The notes beneath the pieces were generated by a model. That model made no database searches and was not told the DNA's origin. It saw only the letters and a list, made by a program, of their open reading frames with translations. A program made the position numbers and the translations under genes. From Adiantum capillus-veneris (lineage: Eukaryota; Streptophyta; Polypodiopsida; Polypodiales; Pteridaceae), in NCBI GenBank assembly GCA_014529385.2, contig CM043962.1:43465598-43529597 (forward strand): a stretch of DNA of 64,000 bases. The letters run 5' to 3'. Positions 20,107-31,201 of the stretch are shown piece by piece (positions within the stretch are counted from its first letter, which is position 1; each line of letters begins with the position of its first letter).

Positions 20107-21633
20107 ATGGCACCTAAAACCAGTCGTGGTCGTAAATAGTCACATCGTGTTGATCCTATTCCTCAAGAGTTAGATAGAGATTATGATCCTAAGAAGGACC
20201 CGGTGACTGAGATTGAGGCTGAGGAGGAGCACAGTCATGCTGATGAGGCTAAGGACTCTCAGCACTCTAGCCAAGTCAGAAGGAGAAGGGTTGAGCGTGA
20301 AGAACTCAAGTCCAAAAATTCTCGCACCACACATAATGAAGGGGGCAAAGGCAGCAAGGGTAGTCGCCACAGCTCCAGTAGGAAAGCTAGAGAAGAGACT
20401 GCAACTGAGACTGATGAGAAAATTGATTGGGATGTTGATATAGACCATTACAAGAAGTCTTCAAGACGGACTCAAGTTCTTAAAGTCAGGAAAGGTAGAA
20501 ATGATGCTGATCAACATGATTACACTTCTTCACTGAAAATTTATTTCCCAATGTTCAAAGGTGGGAAGAAAGATGATCCAGATGTTCATATGCAAGCTTT
20601 TAAACAGTATGCTGAGTTGAAAAATATTGATGAAGATGACTGGGGGGAATACTTTCCTCAGACACTAAAAGACACAGCAAGAAAATTGTACTACCATTAC
20701 CCAGCCTGCCAACTCAGATCATATAATAAATTGTTGAAGGCTTTCAGACTGAAATATTCAGACAACAGGGGTGATGAGGACATCCTTTGTGAATTGGATA
20801 AGATAAAGCAAGGGAAATTATTAGTCAGGAGTTATGTTGAGAAAATCAAGGAGCTAACCAAACAAATGCAGGATCCACCATCAGAAAAGAGGTTGCGAGC
20901 ATGGTTTTTAAATGGTTTCCACAGTAACAAGCTTAGGGAACAAGAGGTTCCCGCACCAACAAAGAAATTCAATGATTTGGTGCAGCGAGCCCTGAAGCTT
21001 GAACATCAGGCGAAGAAGGAGAGGAGTCACAAGAAAAGAAGGTCCAGTGGTAGCAGGTGATTCCAGTGAGAATTCTGATTCCAGTAAGACCTCTAGTAGT
21101 TCTGAAAGAGCTCAGATGAAAAGAGAAAAAACAAGGCTAAGAAAGGGTCTTGGTCCAAAAAGATTGATGAGATGGCCAAGCAGATTCTTGAAATCAGCCA
21201 GACTAGACAGCCTGTTAGAAGAATGAAAACCTGGTGTTCAAGGTGCAAGTCTAAAGATCATGAGTGTCCACAGTGTACTTATTGCAAAGCGTCTGGTCAT
21301 TTATGGAACAATTGTGGCATTCGCATTCATCACTTCAAGAAAGGGAAAGATTTGTCCGTAGTGGCATTTATCAATGCTGAACCAGCCAGACTAGAGACAA
21401 AAAGTGCACCCCAAGAGGAGAAAGCAGGTACCAGTGGTACTGGTACTGGGCACGGCAGATACCAGGGATGTATTGGCCGGGGGCAGGGTCGTGGTAATTT
21501 CCAGAACAAAAGTCTGAATTGTTATACTTGTGGTAAGTATGGGCATTTTGCGGCTCAGTGTCGAGAAACACCTACTACTGCGGCTACTGAGGCAAAGGCT
21601 CCAGAGCCAGTTCCTGTTAGAGCGGTTACATGA
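20107..21633 (+). pseudogene. Element B gag with zinc knuckle
   Basis: The probable start is ATG at 20107, with a TAG at the 11th codon. The frame is then open from about 20140 to 21060 and encodes a charged N-terminus followed by a gag core (IYFPMFKGGKKDDPDVH, then SYVEKIKELT). Two compensating frameshifts around 21050-21125 surround a Ser-rich patch. 21172-21633 encodes a cysteine-rich segment (WCSRCKSKDHECPQCTYC) and a canonical CCHC knuckle, CYTCGKYGHFAAQC. The nucleocapsid part binds RNA. A TGA at 21631-21633 interrupts the link to the downstream polyprotein. Confidence 0.82.
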
Positions 21634-21642
21634 TGTAAAGGG

Positions 21643-22668
21643 GTGGTCATTGAGGAGATTCCAGATGAGCCAGTCAAACTAGTTGGTCCTGAGAGTGGCA
21701 AATGGGCTCAGCAGAGAGAGGTGTGGAAGGCAAAGGGTAAAGAAAAGGTAGTTGATGAATGTCAGGAGCAGAGGGAATTGGCAGCTAAGATCACAAAGGA
21801 TTTAGCCAAAAAGCTACCAGAGCAGCCTGAAAGTTTTGACGCTCGAGTCATTCAGAAGATACCAGCCCACTCTTCTGAGAAAGCACAATCAGATCAGTCA
21901 GGGTCTGGAATTCTTGAGACCATGTTGACTGCAGTACAAGGACTGATCAAAGATCTAGCAAATTGAAAAATCAAACACAATTGCAAATGGAAGCACTGGA
22001 CAAGGCAAGAGTGGTGTCAAAATAGAAGAATGGCATTGTGCAGATAGTCCTGATTCTACAAGTTCTGAGAATGACTCTAATCAAGAGGAGAGAGAAAACA
22101 TTCATGTCAAGATTTGTGACAGAATTCAAAAACTCACAGTGGAGTTAGATGACATCAAAAAAACTTTGCCTGAAGCAACGAAATTCATCTGACAGCAAAG
22201 GAAGGCTGAGGCTGAAGCCAGAGCATTTGACTTGGCTGCTATCAAAGATGATGAAGTGTCGGTCATCCAAGTAGACTATAAGGTTAAAAAACAGTGGGAA
22301 CCACTTTTTCTGGTGTAATACTGGATGGGGGAGCAAGAGTAAATATCCTAGGGACACACCTTCAATAAAGAATGGGTATTACACACCTAAAACCAGCACC
22401 TTTCAAAGTACGAATGGTGGATCATTGGGTTCTACAGGCAACAGGGATGATAGAGAGTATGCAGATAAGAGTGGGCAAGGAAAAGTTCAAGACCAGTTTC
22501 CTAGTATTAGATGTGCAAGGCGCATATGGGATGCTACTAGGCAGTCCATGGTTGCGAATAGCACAAGCTGTTCACGACTATGCCAATCAGACTTTGATGA
22601 TACAAGGTGCAAGTACCAGAATTCAGATTCAGACGAACAACACTAGGAGCTGGAAGAAAGAGTTGTGA
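21643..22668 (+). pseudogene. Element B linker and protease
   Basis: The same frame as gag, with stops. 21643-21966 is a charged linker. The aspartic protease active site is VILDGGARVNIL at about 22318-22353, again a DGGA variant, followed by a TAA. The C-terminal protease motif is LLGSPWLR at about 22530-22560. Confidence 0.75.
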
Positions 22669-22979
22669 CTAGAAGAGCTTTGCCAGAAATATAAGGTGAA
22701 GAAGATTGAAAGGATGCTAGCGGCAATCAATATCTTTCCACTAGGTCAAATTGATTTAAATGCAGTATTATTGGATAAAGATTAGGCGGAAAGGCAAAAG
22801 AGGCAGTTTCCAGAATAGTTTACTGAATTAAATTCTGGGCAACGACCAGTTTAGTTATCAGGAAGGTCAGACAAATAGTTGATTCCAGTACACCAGAGGC
22901 TTCTGAACGAACACAATTTGGAGAAGTTACTGAACATCAGAACAACAGTTTAGAGCTCAGAGGTCTGTCTTGGGACTAT

Positions 22980-23432
22980 GCTGAAGAATCAACCAAAAGA
23001 AAGGGTGGTGGGCCTAACTGGTTGCTACCAGATGATCAAGAAATAGAAGAATGGAATCTGGGTTGTGAGGGAAATCCCAGAATGATAAAAGTCAACAAGC
23101 ATCTGAATCCAGCAACGATGAAAGAGAAAGCCCGACACATGTTCCAGCGGTACAAAGGTGTGTTTGCATGGGAACATACTAACCTCATGGGAGTGGATCT
23201 AGAGGTATGTCAACACCGAATACCATTAAAACCTGATGCCAGACCAGTGCGGTTACAACGCTACAGGATGAATCCAAATTATGCTAAGAAGGTCAAGGAA
23301 GAAATTGACAACCTTGTGAAGGTTGGGTTCATTACTGAAGTAGCTAGTAGTGACTAGTTATTTTTTATTGTGGTGGTACCCAAGAAAAATGGAAAGTTGA
23401 GAGTCTGTGTATTACAAAAGCTAAATGCTCAG
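22980..23432 (+). pseudogene. Element B RT, N-terminal part
   Basis: FAWEHTNLMGVDLEVCQHRI, PVRLQRYRMNP and VKEEIDNLVKVGFI are the RT N-terminal signatures. After a TAG the segment VVVPKKNGKLRVCV continues to the CTCAG target site, where the copia element interrupts it. Confidence 0.85.
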
Positions 23433-23709
23433 TGTTGAAGATGATGAAACAGGAAACAGAAGGAAGACAGCAACTCAGAGTAGGAAGAAGATGGAGAAGG
23501 AGAAGACAGAGAGCTTGTGTACGAGATCTCTGTAGTCTGTCTCTCTGTATTGGAATAATAATGTATACAAACTCAGAGCAACAAAGCTTATATGAAACCC
23601 TAAGAGATAAGGTGTCCTTTCACACCGGATGTCCAGGGGGAAAAACCCAGTGGGAGAAAAGTGCCCCTGGTGAAGCGCGTATACACACTAACACTACTAC
23701 ATGTCTACA
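23433..23709 (-). repeat. Copia 3' LTR
   Basis: 277 bp; in element orientation it starts TGTAGACA and ends CTTCAACA. The neighbouring purine tract (minus strand CAGGGGGGATT, about 23710-23720) primes plus-strand synthesis. A telo-box AAACCCTAA lies at 23595-23603 on the plus strand. Confidence 0.95.
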
Positions 23710-23756
23710 AATCCCCCCTGTAGTGATAGTGTGAATCCGTACAAGGTAGTAGATCA

Positions 23757-26700
23757 TCATGTGTATGAGAGTAAGCCCAAAGCTTTTCGGAAAGCTTCAA
23801 ACTTTTCTCGTGATAACGCCTTCGTAAATAGATCTGCAATGTTATCCTGTGTAGGATAGTAAGTTAGTGTGATCTCCCCTGCATGTAGCCTTTCCCTGAC
23901 ATAGTGGTAGTGAACCTCTATGTGCTTTGTTCTTGCATGAAATACTGGATTCCTTGCAACTGCCATAGCACTCTGACTGTCAGTGAAAATGGTAGTGGGT
24001 GCCTGTTGACACTCACAAAGATCTTCCAAAAACCTGCGTATCCATACACAATCAACTGTTGCCGTGAAAGCTGCCCTGTACTCAGCTTCACAAGTTGATG
24101 TAGCCACTGTGGGTTGCTTCTTGCTTAGCCAAGATATACATGCATTTCCCAAGAAAAAAAAATTGCCACTTGTGGAATGTCGTGTGTCAAAATCACCAGC
24201 CCAATCTGAATCGCTGTAACCAAGAAGCTGCATAGAACTGTGCTTTCCATACATATCCCCCCTTGGAAAGAACATGGCAAGATTAGGGGTACCTGAAAGG
24301 TAACGAAGTATGCGCTTCACAGCCTGCCAATGATGCATACCTGGGCTGTGCATAAATCTGCTTGCTTGTGAAACCCCAAATTGAATGTCTGGACGAGTGT
24401 TGCCTGCCAAATATATCAAGCAACCAACCGCTGCTGCATAAGTATGTACATCAAAAGGTTCTCCAGCATCGTGCATGCTCAACTTTGATCCAGTTTCTAT
24501 GGGTGTAGAGATTGGCTTACAATTTTGCATACCAAACTTGTCCAAAATGTTATGCAAATATTTTGCCTGCAACATGTATATGCCATCTTCTGATTGCACA
24601 AACTGAATACCCAAGTAATAATGTAGCAAACCAAGATCAGACATCTCAAAGGTTTTTCTCAAAGCATCTTTAAACGCTTCAATTTCATCTGCAGTATTGC
24701 CTGTAAGAAGCATATCATCGACATAAAGTGTTAGCATAATGAGAACTCCATCTCTCTTTTTGACATACAAAGTACTTTCTGTTGGACTATTCTGAAATCC
24801 CTGGCCAATCAAATAAGTATGTATCTTCTCATACCATGCTCTTGGAGCCTGTTTGAGACCATACAAAGCTTTACACAATCTACATACCTTTTGCTCTTGA
24901 CCTTTTACAACAAAACCACTTGGTTGACTTACATAAACTTCTTCCTGCAAATCACCATTCAAAAAAGCAGTTTTGATATCCAACTGATGCACTTTCCAAC
25001 CATGATGAGCAGCAATTGCAACTAGTGATCTAACTGTGGACGCACGAGAAGTAGGTGCAAAGGTTTCATCATAATCTATGCCTTTCTGTTGCGCATAGCC
25101 TTTTGCCACAAGCCTTGCTTTGTACCTGTCAACAGTACCATCTTGTTTCCTTTTTACCTTAAAAACCCACTTTGTACCAATAGGCTTTTTACCTGTAGGC
25201 AAGTCCACTAGATCCCATGTATGATTCTTATGAATAGAATCAATTTCTTGCTGCATAGCATCTTTCCACTGAACACACTCTAAAGCTTGTTCAAATGAAT
25301 CAGGCTCATCTGCATCACAAAGAGTGCTAAAGCAAGCCAAATCTACTTGCTCTCTGCCAAAAGTAGTAACAGCACGTGTTTTTCGTGGCAACGGTGCATC
25401 CAACTTGCTATCCTGCAAAGTTTTCTGAACCCATTTAGGCAAGGTTCTTTCTTCCCTGAGAACTTCTTGCTCTTCACGCACAATTTTCTCTACATCATGA
25501 GGTGTCACATGCTGATCAAAAGATTGATCAAGATTATCAACGTGTTGTGATTCTTGATTCTCCACAAAAGAAGAAAGCAAACCTTCAAATACATCATGTG
25601 TCTGCATATGAGGTACATCAAAAGCAACCATAGGTTGAGCAGTAGTTTCTGCAAAAATTACATCACGACTTTCAAAAATCTTGTTTGTAGCAGGATTGTA
25701 AAGTCTATAACCTTTACTTCCACTACTGTACCCCACAAATATACATTTGATTGCCTTATCATCAAGCTTCCCACATAACTGCTGAGGGATGTGAGCATAA
25801 GCAAGACAACCAAAAACACGAAGATAACTGACTGAAGGTTTTTTGTCATACCAAGCTTCATATGCAGTAATGGTCTTCAAGGCATGAGTAGGACACCTAT
25901 TCAAAACATGTGCTGCACAAGCAACTGCCTCCATCCATAGCTTATGAGGTAAACTCTTAGCCTTGAGCATACATCTAGTTGTCTCCATTAAAGACCTGTT
26001 CTTCCTTTCTGCAACACCATTCTGTTGTGGTGTGTATGGCATAGTGCATTGGTGTTTAATGCCTTTCTTTCCCAAAAAATCCTTAAATGCACCTGACATG
26101 TATTCACCTCCTCGATCGGTACGAAGAGTCTGTACTTTGCAACCTGTTTCATTTTCAACCATGGCGACATAATGTTGAAAAACTGCAAACACATCTGACT
26201 TTGCTTTGAGTGGATACACCCAACAAAACCTGGAAAAGTCATCAATGAAGGTCACAAAATAAAGGTTGTTTCCTATAGATGGCGTCCTCATAGGACCACA
26301 TACATCACTGTGTACAAGCTGCAACTTTCGTGTCGCTCTAACTGAACCATCCTGCGAAAATGCAAATCTGTGCATCTTTCCAAGAACGCAACCTTCACAT
26401 ACATGTCTTGGTAGCATCTCCAATAAAGACAAATCATGCACCATATTATGACGTTGTAAAGTCATCAAACTGCCATAACTAACATGCCCAAATCTAGCAT
26501 GCCACAACTCAGCATCCTGCATGGCCTGAGTCTTTGTTTCTGCAATACATACCTGAATCTGCTTTTCATAATGATCTAGCACAAATAGTCCATTGTCCAG
26601 CGTACCTGTAGTGATAAGAGAATAACCATTCTCTCGATCTCGTACAACACATCTGTCATCCTCAAAAATGACCCGAAGACCATTTTTTGCAAGAGAGGAT

Positions 26701-27365
26701 ACAGACAACAAATTCTTCTTGATCCCTGGAACATATAAGACATCTGGCAAGCATAAATCTGAACCATGTGAAATGGTAATCAAAATCTTACCAATGCCTT
26801 TGATTGGATAAGAAGCATTATTTGCACATATCACCTTCTTTCCTGCTGGAGCTGCATCCAATGAACAAAACAAATCCTTCCTTGAAGGAATATGCCTGGA
26901 TGCACCACTATCAAAGTACCAAATCATTTGTGTCTTGTCAACACTGTAAGCAGAAAAATCTGAACATACTACAAAAGCATAAGAATCCTGCACAAAGTTT
27001 GCAGACTCTTCTTTAGCTGTAGAAGAATCACCAGAAGCTGAAACAACCAAACTTGACTCTTTCTTCTTTTCTTTAGCAATTCGCTTTTTACACTCACTAA
27101 TGTAGTGACCAGGTTTCTTGTAGTAGTGACATTTACCTTTCTTCTTGGACTTATCACCTTTAGACTTCTCTGAAGATTGTCCTGCACTAGACTTGGAGTG
27201 ATGAGCACTCTCTTTACCCTTGTTTTTGTTCTGTACAACAAGAGCATGATCCATACCATCCACCTGTAAAGACTTGTTCTTACGTGATTGATCCTCCTGC
27301 AATAGCAAAGCCACTAACTCTTCAAAATGAAGAGGGTCAGGATTAGCTCGCAAAGACAGAGTCAA
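23757..27365 (-). CDS. Copia pol: protease, integrase, RT and RNase H
   Basis: A 1202-codon open frame with domains in copia order. A zinc knuckle at 79-92 has lost its second cysteine (CHYYKKPGHYISEC). Protease WYFDSGASRH has D152. Integrase has an HHCC finger (H289, H294, C323, C326) and catalytic D354, D417, E453 with 35 residues between the last two. RT has KARLVAKGYAQQ, LDIKTAFLNGDL and YVDD at 881-884. RNase H has STCEAEYRA, FTDSQSAM and ADLFTKAL near the end. It is full length. The ATG at 27365 is only the first Met after the TAG at 27372-27374; in the family, gag and pol are normally one protein. Confidence 0.95.
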   Translation of the reverse strand: MTLSLRANPDPLHFEELVALLLQEDQSRKNKSLQVDGMDHALVVQNKNKGKESAHHSKSSAGQSSEKSKGDKSKKKGKCHYYKKPGHYISECKKRIAKEKKKESSLVVSASGDSSTAKEESANFVQDSYAFVVCSDFSAYSVDKTQMIWYFDSGASRHIPSRKDLFCSLDAAPAGKKVICANNASYPIKGIGKILITISHGSDLCLPDVLYVPGIKKNLLSVSSLAKNGLRVIFEDDRCVVRDRENGYSLITTGTLDNGLFVLDHYEKQIQVCIAETKTQAMQDAELWHARFGHVSYGSLMTLQRHNMVHDLSLLEMLPRHVCEGCVLGKMHRFAFSQDGSVRATRKLQLVHSDVCGPMRTPSIGNNLYFVTFIDDFSRFCWVYPLKAKSDVFAVFQHYVAMVENETGCKVQTLRTDRGGEYMSGAFKDFLGKKGIKHQCTMPYTPQQNGVAERKNRSLMETTRCMLKAKSLPHKLWMEAVACAAHVLNRCPTHALKTITAYEAWYDKKPSVSYLRVFGCLAYAHIPQQLCGKLDDKAIKCIFVGYSSGSKGYRLYNPATNKIFESRDVIFAETTAQPMVAFDVPHMQTHDVFEGLLSSFVENQESQHVDNLDQSFDQHVTPHDVEKIVREEQEVLREERTLPKWVQKTLQDSKLDAPLPRKTRAVTTFGREQVDLACFSTLCDADEPDSFEQALECVQWKDAMQQEIDSIHKNHTWDLVDLPTGKKPIGTKWVFKVKRKQDGTVDRYKARLVAKGYAQQKGIDYDETFAPTSRASTVRSLVAIAAHHGWKVHQLDIKTAFLNGDLQEEVYVSQPSGFVVKGQEQKVCRLCKALYGLKQAPRAWYEKIHTYLIGQGFQNSPTESTLYVKKRDGVLIMLTLYVDDMLLTGNTADEIEAFKDALRKTFEMSDLGLLHYYLGIQFVQSEDGIYMLQAKYLHNILDKFGMQNCKPISTPIETGSKLSMHDAGEPFDVHTYAAAVGCLIYLAGNTRPDIQFGVSQASRFMHSPGMHHWQAVKRILRYLSGTPNLAMFFPRGDMYGKHSSMQLLGYSDSDWAGDFDTRHSTSGNFFFLGNACISWLSKKQPTVATSTCEAEYRAAFTATVDCVWIRRFLEDLCECQQAPTTIFTDSQSAMAVARNPVFHARTKHIEVHYHYVRERLHAGEITLTYYPTQDNIADLFTKALSREKFEAFRKALGLLSYT

Positions 27366-27371
27366 AGAAGT

Positions 27372-27947
27372 CTAAAAAGTCAAATAAGATGGTGGTAGTG
27401 AATTGAGTGTTTTGGAAACCAAGTCCTTCTCTGGAATCACTTCATCAATGCTAAGCAATTGCTCTTTAAGATCCCTGATTTTTGTAAGATGCTCGACAAT
27501 ATCGTCACCTTCGTCCATCTGTATTTTGTCAAGTTGTTTCTTCAAAAACTCTATTCTGGCAGCGTTTCTTCCTCCAAACATAGCTTGCAGAGTGTTCCAA
27601 GCATCCTCAGAAGTTCTGCAAGATCTGATATGTGGTGTGATTGTCCTCTTTATGGTTAAGGCAATCACAGCCATAGCCTGTGCATCTTTAGTATCCCATC
27701 TCTTTTGCTCTGGAGTGACTTGTGAGGGTCCTGCACCAACAGCTGCACCACGACCAGGCGTGGCAGGTGCAATGCTACCTGGACGAACTTCATCTCCAGA
27801 TACATAATCCCACAATCCTTTACCAACCAAAACATTTTTGGCCATAAAAGACCAAAGAGAATAGTTGGTACCATCCAATTTGTCTTCGGATGTAAACGCA
27901 CCAAAAATCTCTTTCTCCGTAGATTGAGCCATACTGTAGATGCACAC
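27372..27947 (-). CDS. Copia gag
   Basis: 191 codons from ATG at 27947. It has the copia gag features: FGAFTSEDKLDGTNYSLW at the start, then W-x2-L-x2-MF (AWNTLQAMFGG), LKKQLDKIQMDEGD and LPPSYLTF at the end. A TAG at 27372-27374 ends it in the same frame as pol. The upstream leader, about 370 bases between the primer site and this ATG, carries only chance ORFs. Confidence 0.92.
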   Translation of the reverse strand: MCIYSMAQSTEKEIFGAFTSEDKLDGTNYSLWSFMAKNVLVGKGLWDYVSGDEVRPGSIAPATPGRGAAVGAGPSQVTPEQKRWDTKDAQAMAVIALTIKRTITPHIRSCRTSEDAWNTLQAMFGGRNAARIEFLKKQLDKIQMDEGDDIVEHLTKIRDLKEQLLSIDEVIPEKDLVSKTLNSLPPSYLTF

Positions 27948-28316
27948 AAGAGAGCAAAAGAACCTCCAAGAGATTCACAAATCTCCTCTCCAATCCAAGC
28001 AAAACTCTACACAAAATCTCGGCACAAAGCTAAGACAAGCTGCTTCCCAAAAGAACTGTTTACCTGAAGAAAATCTGTCAAAAAGCACACCCTCTTGATC
28101 TAAACGCCTCCGAAAAGTAACTTCTGCTACGCTGCTCAGAAAAAAATTCTGAGGGCTCGAACGGCTTTGAAAGGGGGGTAAAACCGCAGGTCACCTGTAT
28201 GGATTCTCCCAGAACGTCGAGGATGCTCCCACGAGCAAATTTTCCGAAAACTGCCTGAAAACTGCGATTGCGCGCGCGGACGCGAAAACGCAAGTAGAGG
28301 CTCTGGAAATCACCTC

Positions 28317-28328
28317 GCTCTGATACCA
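28317..28328 (-). other. Copia primer-binding site (initiator Met tRNA)
   Basis: The minus strand reads TGGTATCAGAGC, the classic complement of the initiator methionine tRNA 3' end, two bases from the 5' LTR. Confidence 0.95.
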
Positions 28329-28330
28329 AT

Positions 28331-28607
28331 TGTTGAAGATGATGAAACAGGAAACAGAAGGAAGACAGCAACTCAGAGTAGGAAGGAGATGGAGAAGGAG
28401 AAGACACAGAGCTTGTGTACGAGATCTCTGTAGTCTGTCTCTCTGTATTGGAATAATAATGTATACAAACTCAGAGCAACAAAGCTTATATGAAACCCTA
28501 AGAGATAAGGTGTCCTTTCACACCGGATGTCCAGGGGGAAAAACCCAGTGGGAGAAAAGTGCCCCTGGTGAAGCGCGTATACACACTAACACTACTACAT
28601 GTCTACA
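28331..28607 (-). repeat. Copia 5' LTR
   Basis: 277 bp, two differences from the 3' copy seen by eye. On the minus strand CATATAAGC (about 28485-28493) may serve as the TATA box, directly beside an AGGGTTT telo-box core (AAACCCTAA, 28493-28501 plus). Confidence 0.95.
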
Positions 28608-29320
28608 CTCAGACCATCAAGGATCCCTTTCCATTACCATTTACAAACATGCTGCTTGATGAAATTGCAGGGTATGAGATGTATAGTTTCATGGATGATT
28701 ACAGTGGATATAATCAATTACAGATTGCTCCTGAGGATCGAAGTAAAACCACTTTTATCACTGAGTGGGGAGCGTTCATGTATCTAGTTATGCCGTTTGG
28801 TGTGTGCAATGCTCTAGAAACTTTTCAACGATGCATGATGGAAATATTCAATGAATTTCTCCACCAATTTTTGGCGATATTTATGGATGATTTCACTGTA
28901 AATTTTGCAGAGGATAAGCATTTACTTTTTCTGGAAATGGTTTTCCAGCATTGTCATGAGAAGAGGATCTGTCTAAATCCATTAAAATCTTTTTTTTTTT
29001 TTAGGACAACTGCTGGGACATGTGGTGTCCAAAAATGGTATAGGGATGGCCAATGACAAGATTCAAAGTGTCCAACAGGCCAAGGCACCCCGCAATGCAT
29101 CAGAACTGAGTTCTTTCTTGGGATACATCAATTTCTATAGAAGATTTTTGCATCAGTGCCTTCCTAGGCATTACCTTTGTATGAGCTCACAAAGAAGAAC
29201 AACAAGTTCAATTGGACTGTTGAATGTGAAGAGAGCTTTCAGAAATTATAGAATGCCATTATTAATGAGCCGGTACTCAGACAACCAAATTGGGAGGTCA
29301 TTTTTCATGTACATGTAGAT
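28608..29320 (+). pseudogene. Element B RT, C-terminal part
   Basis: RT resumes with TIKDPFPLPFTNMLLDEIAG, followed by DDYSGYNQLQIAPED, FITEWGAFMYLVMPFGV and the catalytic FMDDF. A poly-T slip near 28990-29003 shifts the frame before LGHVVSKNG. SSFLGYINFYRRF marks the connection to RNase H. Confidence 0.9.
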
Positions 29321-29806
29321 GCATCAGGGCTGGCAATGGGAGCCATATTAGCTCAGTCAGAAGGGAGGACTGACTATCTAGTATATTTTGACAGCCGGAG
29401 GTTCAGTCTGGTTGAACAAGGATATACAACTACTAAAAGGGAAGCCCTGGGAATGGTTTTCAGTGCTACTAAATTTCGACATTACTTGCTAGGCAAGCTA
29501 TTTCATTTCTATGTGGATCATCAAGCATTCTTGTTTTTTATCAACAAGGTTATTATTATCCAAGGCAGATTGATAAGATGGATGATGTTCCTGATGGAAT
29601 TTGAATTTCGTATTTTTCATAAGCTTGGCAAAAACCATTGTGGTGATGAGTTCCTATCCAGGAGTACGGATGGTTATTCTGAAGCATCCCTAAGAGATGA
29701 GCTAGTGGATGCAAAATTGTTTCAAATGATGGCTGAGAAAACAACGGATCCAAAGTTGTTTGATGTATATCAGTTCCTTTCTAAGGGAGGATTCCCAGAA
29801 AGCTAG
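29321..29806 (+). pseudogene. Element B RNase H
   Basis: The frame opens with LAMGAILAQSEGRTDYLVYF, then KREALGMVFSATKFRHYL and FYVDHQAFLFF. This is the RT-linked RNase H and tether. The catalytic D-E-D positions are present, the first just upstream in HVDASG. A TAG ends it at 29804-29806. Confidence 0.85.
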
Positions 29807-29889
29807 ACTCAGAGTCAGAAGAAGGCCCTGATTATTAAAAGTCTGAAGTTCACAATCATTGGTGGATCACTTTACAGACTAGGGATTGA

Positions 29890-31024
29890 TGGGGTTCTTT
29901 GAAGATGCGTGCCTATGGAAGGGAGGATGCAAGTTATTTCAGAGGCACATGATGGAGACTCTCAAGGACATTTTGCCACTGATGTTACTTACAAGAACAT
30001 TTTACAGGCTGGATTGTGGTGGCAAACTTTAATATCAAATGTCATAAGCTTTTGTAAAACCTGTGATGCATGCCAGTGGATGGGCAGACCCACGGTAGCA
30101 GAAATGACTCCTCTAACTCCAGTGTGCAGTCGTTGGGAGTATTTATGAAATGGGGTCTAGATTTCATGGGTCCATTTAAGAAAATTACTCCAAGGAAGAA
30201 CAGATATATATTGATGGCCACCTGTTATGTCACCAAATGGGTGGAAGTAAAGGCTCTTTTGTTTGAAAATATTGTCTCTGCTGATATGAATGTCCTGTGG
30301 AGATTGTGTCTGATCAAGGGACACACTTTATAAATGATACTATGGATATTTTAATGGAAATGCTATCTGGCTAGCATCGAAAATCCACACCATATTATCC
30401 TAGATGCAATGGGCAAGCCGAGAGCAGTAATAAAATTGTCAAGACCATTCTCACTAAATTTGTGCAGATGAGCCACGCCAGTGGCATTTGAATCTCCAGA
30501 CTGCTCTCTGGGCATATAGAACAACTTATAAGGTCACTACTGAACTGACACCATTTAGAATGGTTTATGGCACTAAAGTTGTTGTACCAATGGAATTTGT
30601 CATTCACAGTCTTAAGATGACAGTAGAGTATGGATTGGATTTCAATCACAATCTTAAACAGAGACTGGAGGAGTTGACACAGTTGGATGAGTTAAGACAA
30701 AGGGCTATGTTGGAACAAGAAATTTTTCAGCAAAGAAGGAAACACTGGCATGATCGACTCATAAAAGTCAGGGAGTTTTAGAAAGTAGATTTGGTTCTGC
30801 TCTATCAGACGAAACTGGGTCCTAAGAAACCAAACTTGAGAATAGCTTGGTCTGGTCCTTATGAAGTTGATTGGGTGTTCTCCAATGGCACTGTAAGGCT
30901 GAAAGATTTATTTGGATTACTATTGCCAGGTGTTTATAACGGGGCCAAAGTCAAGCTATATTATTTGAATGTCAAACAAACTTCTAGGGATAATGATGTT
31001 GGTAATCTGGGAACTAAAGGCTAG
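29890..31024 (+). pseudogene. Element B integrase
   Basis: The zinc finger is EAHDGDSQGHFATD with FCKTCDACQ. The core D is in [10 protein letters not shown], the second D in VSDQGTHF (~30310) and the E in GQAESSNK (~30415), in three frames separated by small indels. 30488-30781 covers the helical C-terminal part (LWAYRTTYKVTTELTPF). 30791-31024 has the SH3-like C-terminus with GPYEV. No chromodomain was seen. Confidence 0.85.
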
Positions 31025-31201
31025 GAGAATTCAGAATTAGTTATTTTGAGTCTTTTTCATGTGCAACCAGTACCAGAGCCAATCAAAGGGACAGAAAAGA
31101 CTTAGCACGACAAAACCATGTCAGCAACAGAATCGGTAAATTGTCAGAGCCAGTATCAATTTTTATGGGAAAAAGGTTGAGACATCAACAAGCTCCTATA
31201 A

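Larger units (their letters stand above)
23433..28607 (-). mobile_element. Copia element nested in element B RT
   Basis: A 5175-bp Ty1/copia element on the minus strand, with 277-bp LTRs at both ends. A perfect 5-bp target duplication CTCAG sits at 23428-23432 and 28608-28612. The RT of element B resumes in register directly after it. Gag and pol form one frame broken by a single TAG. It is the youngest and best preserved element here, with only two differences seen between its LTRs. Confidence 0.97.
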
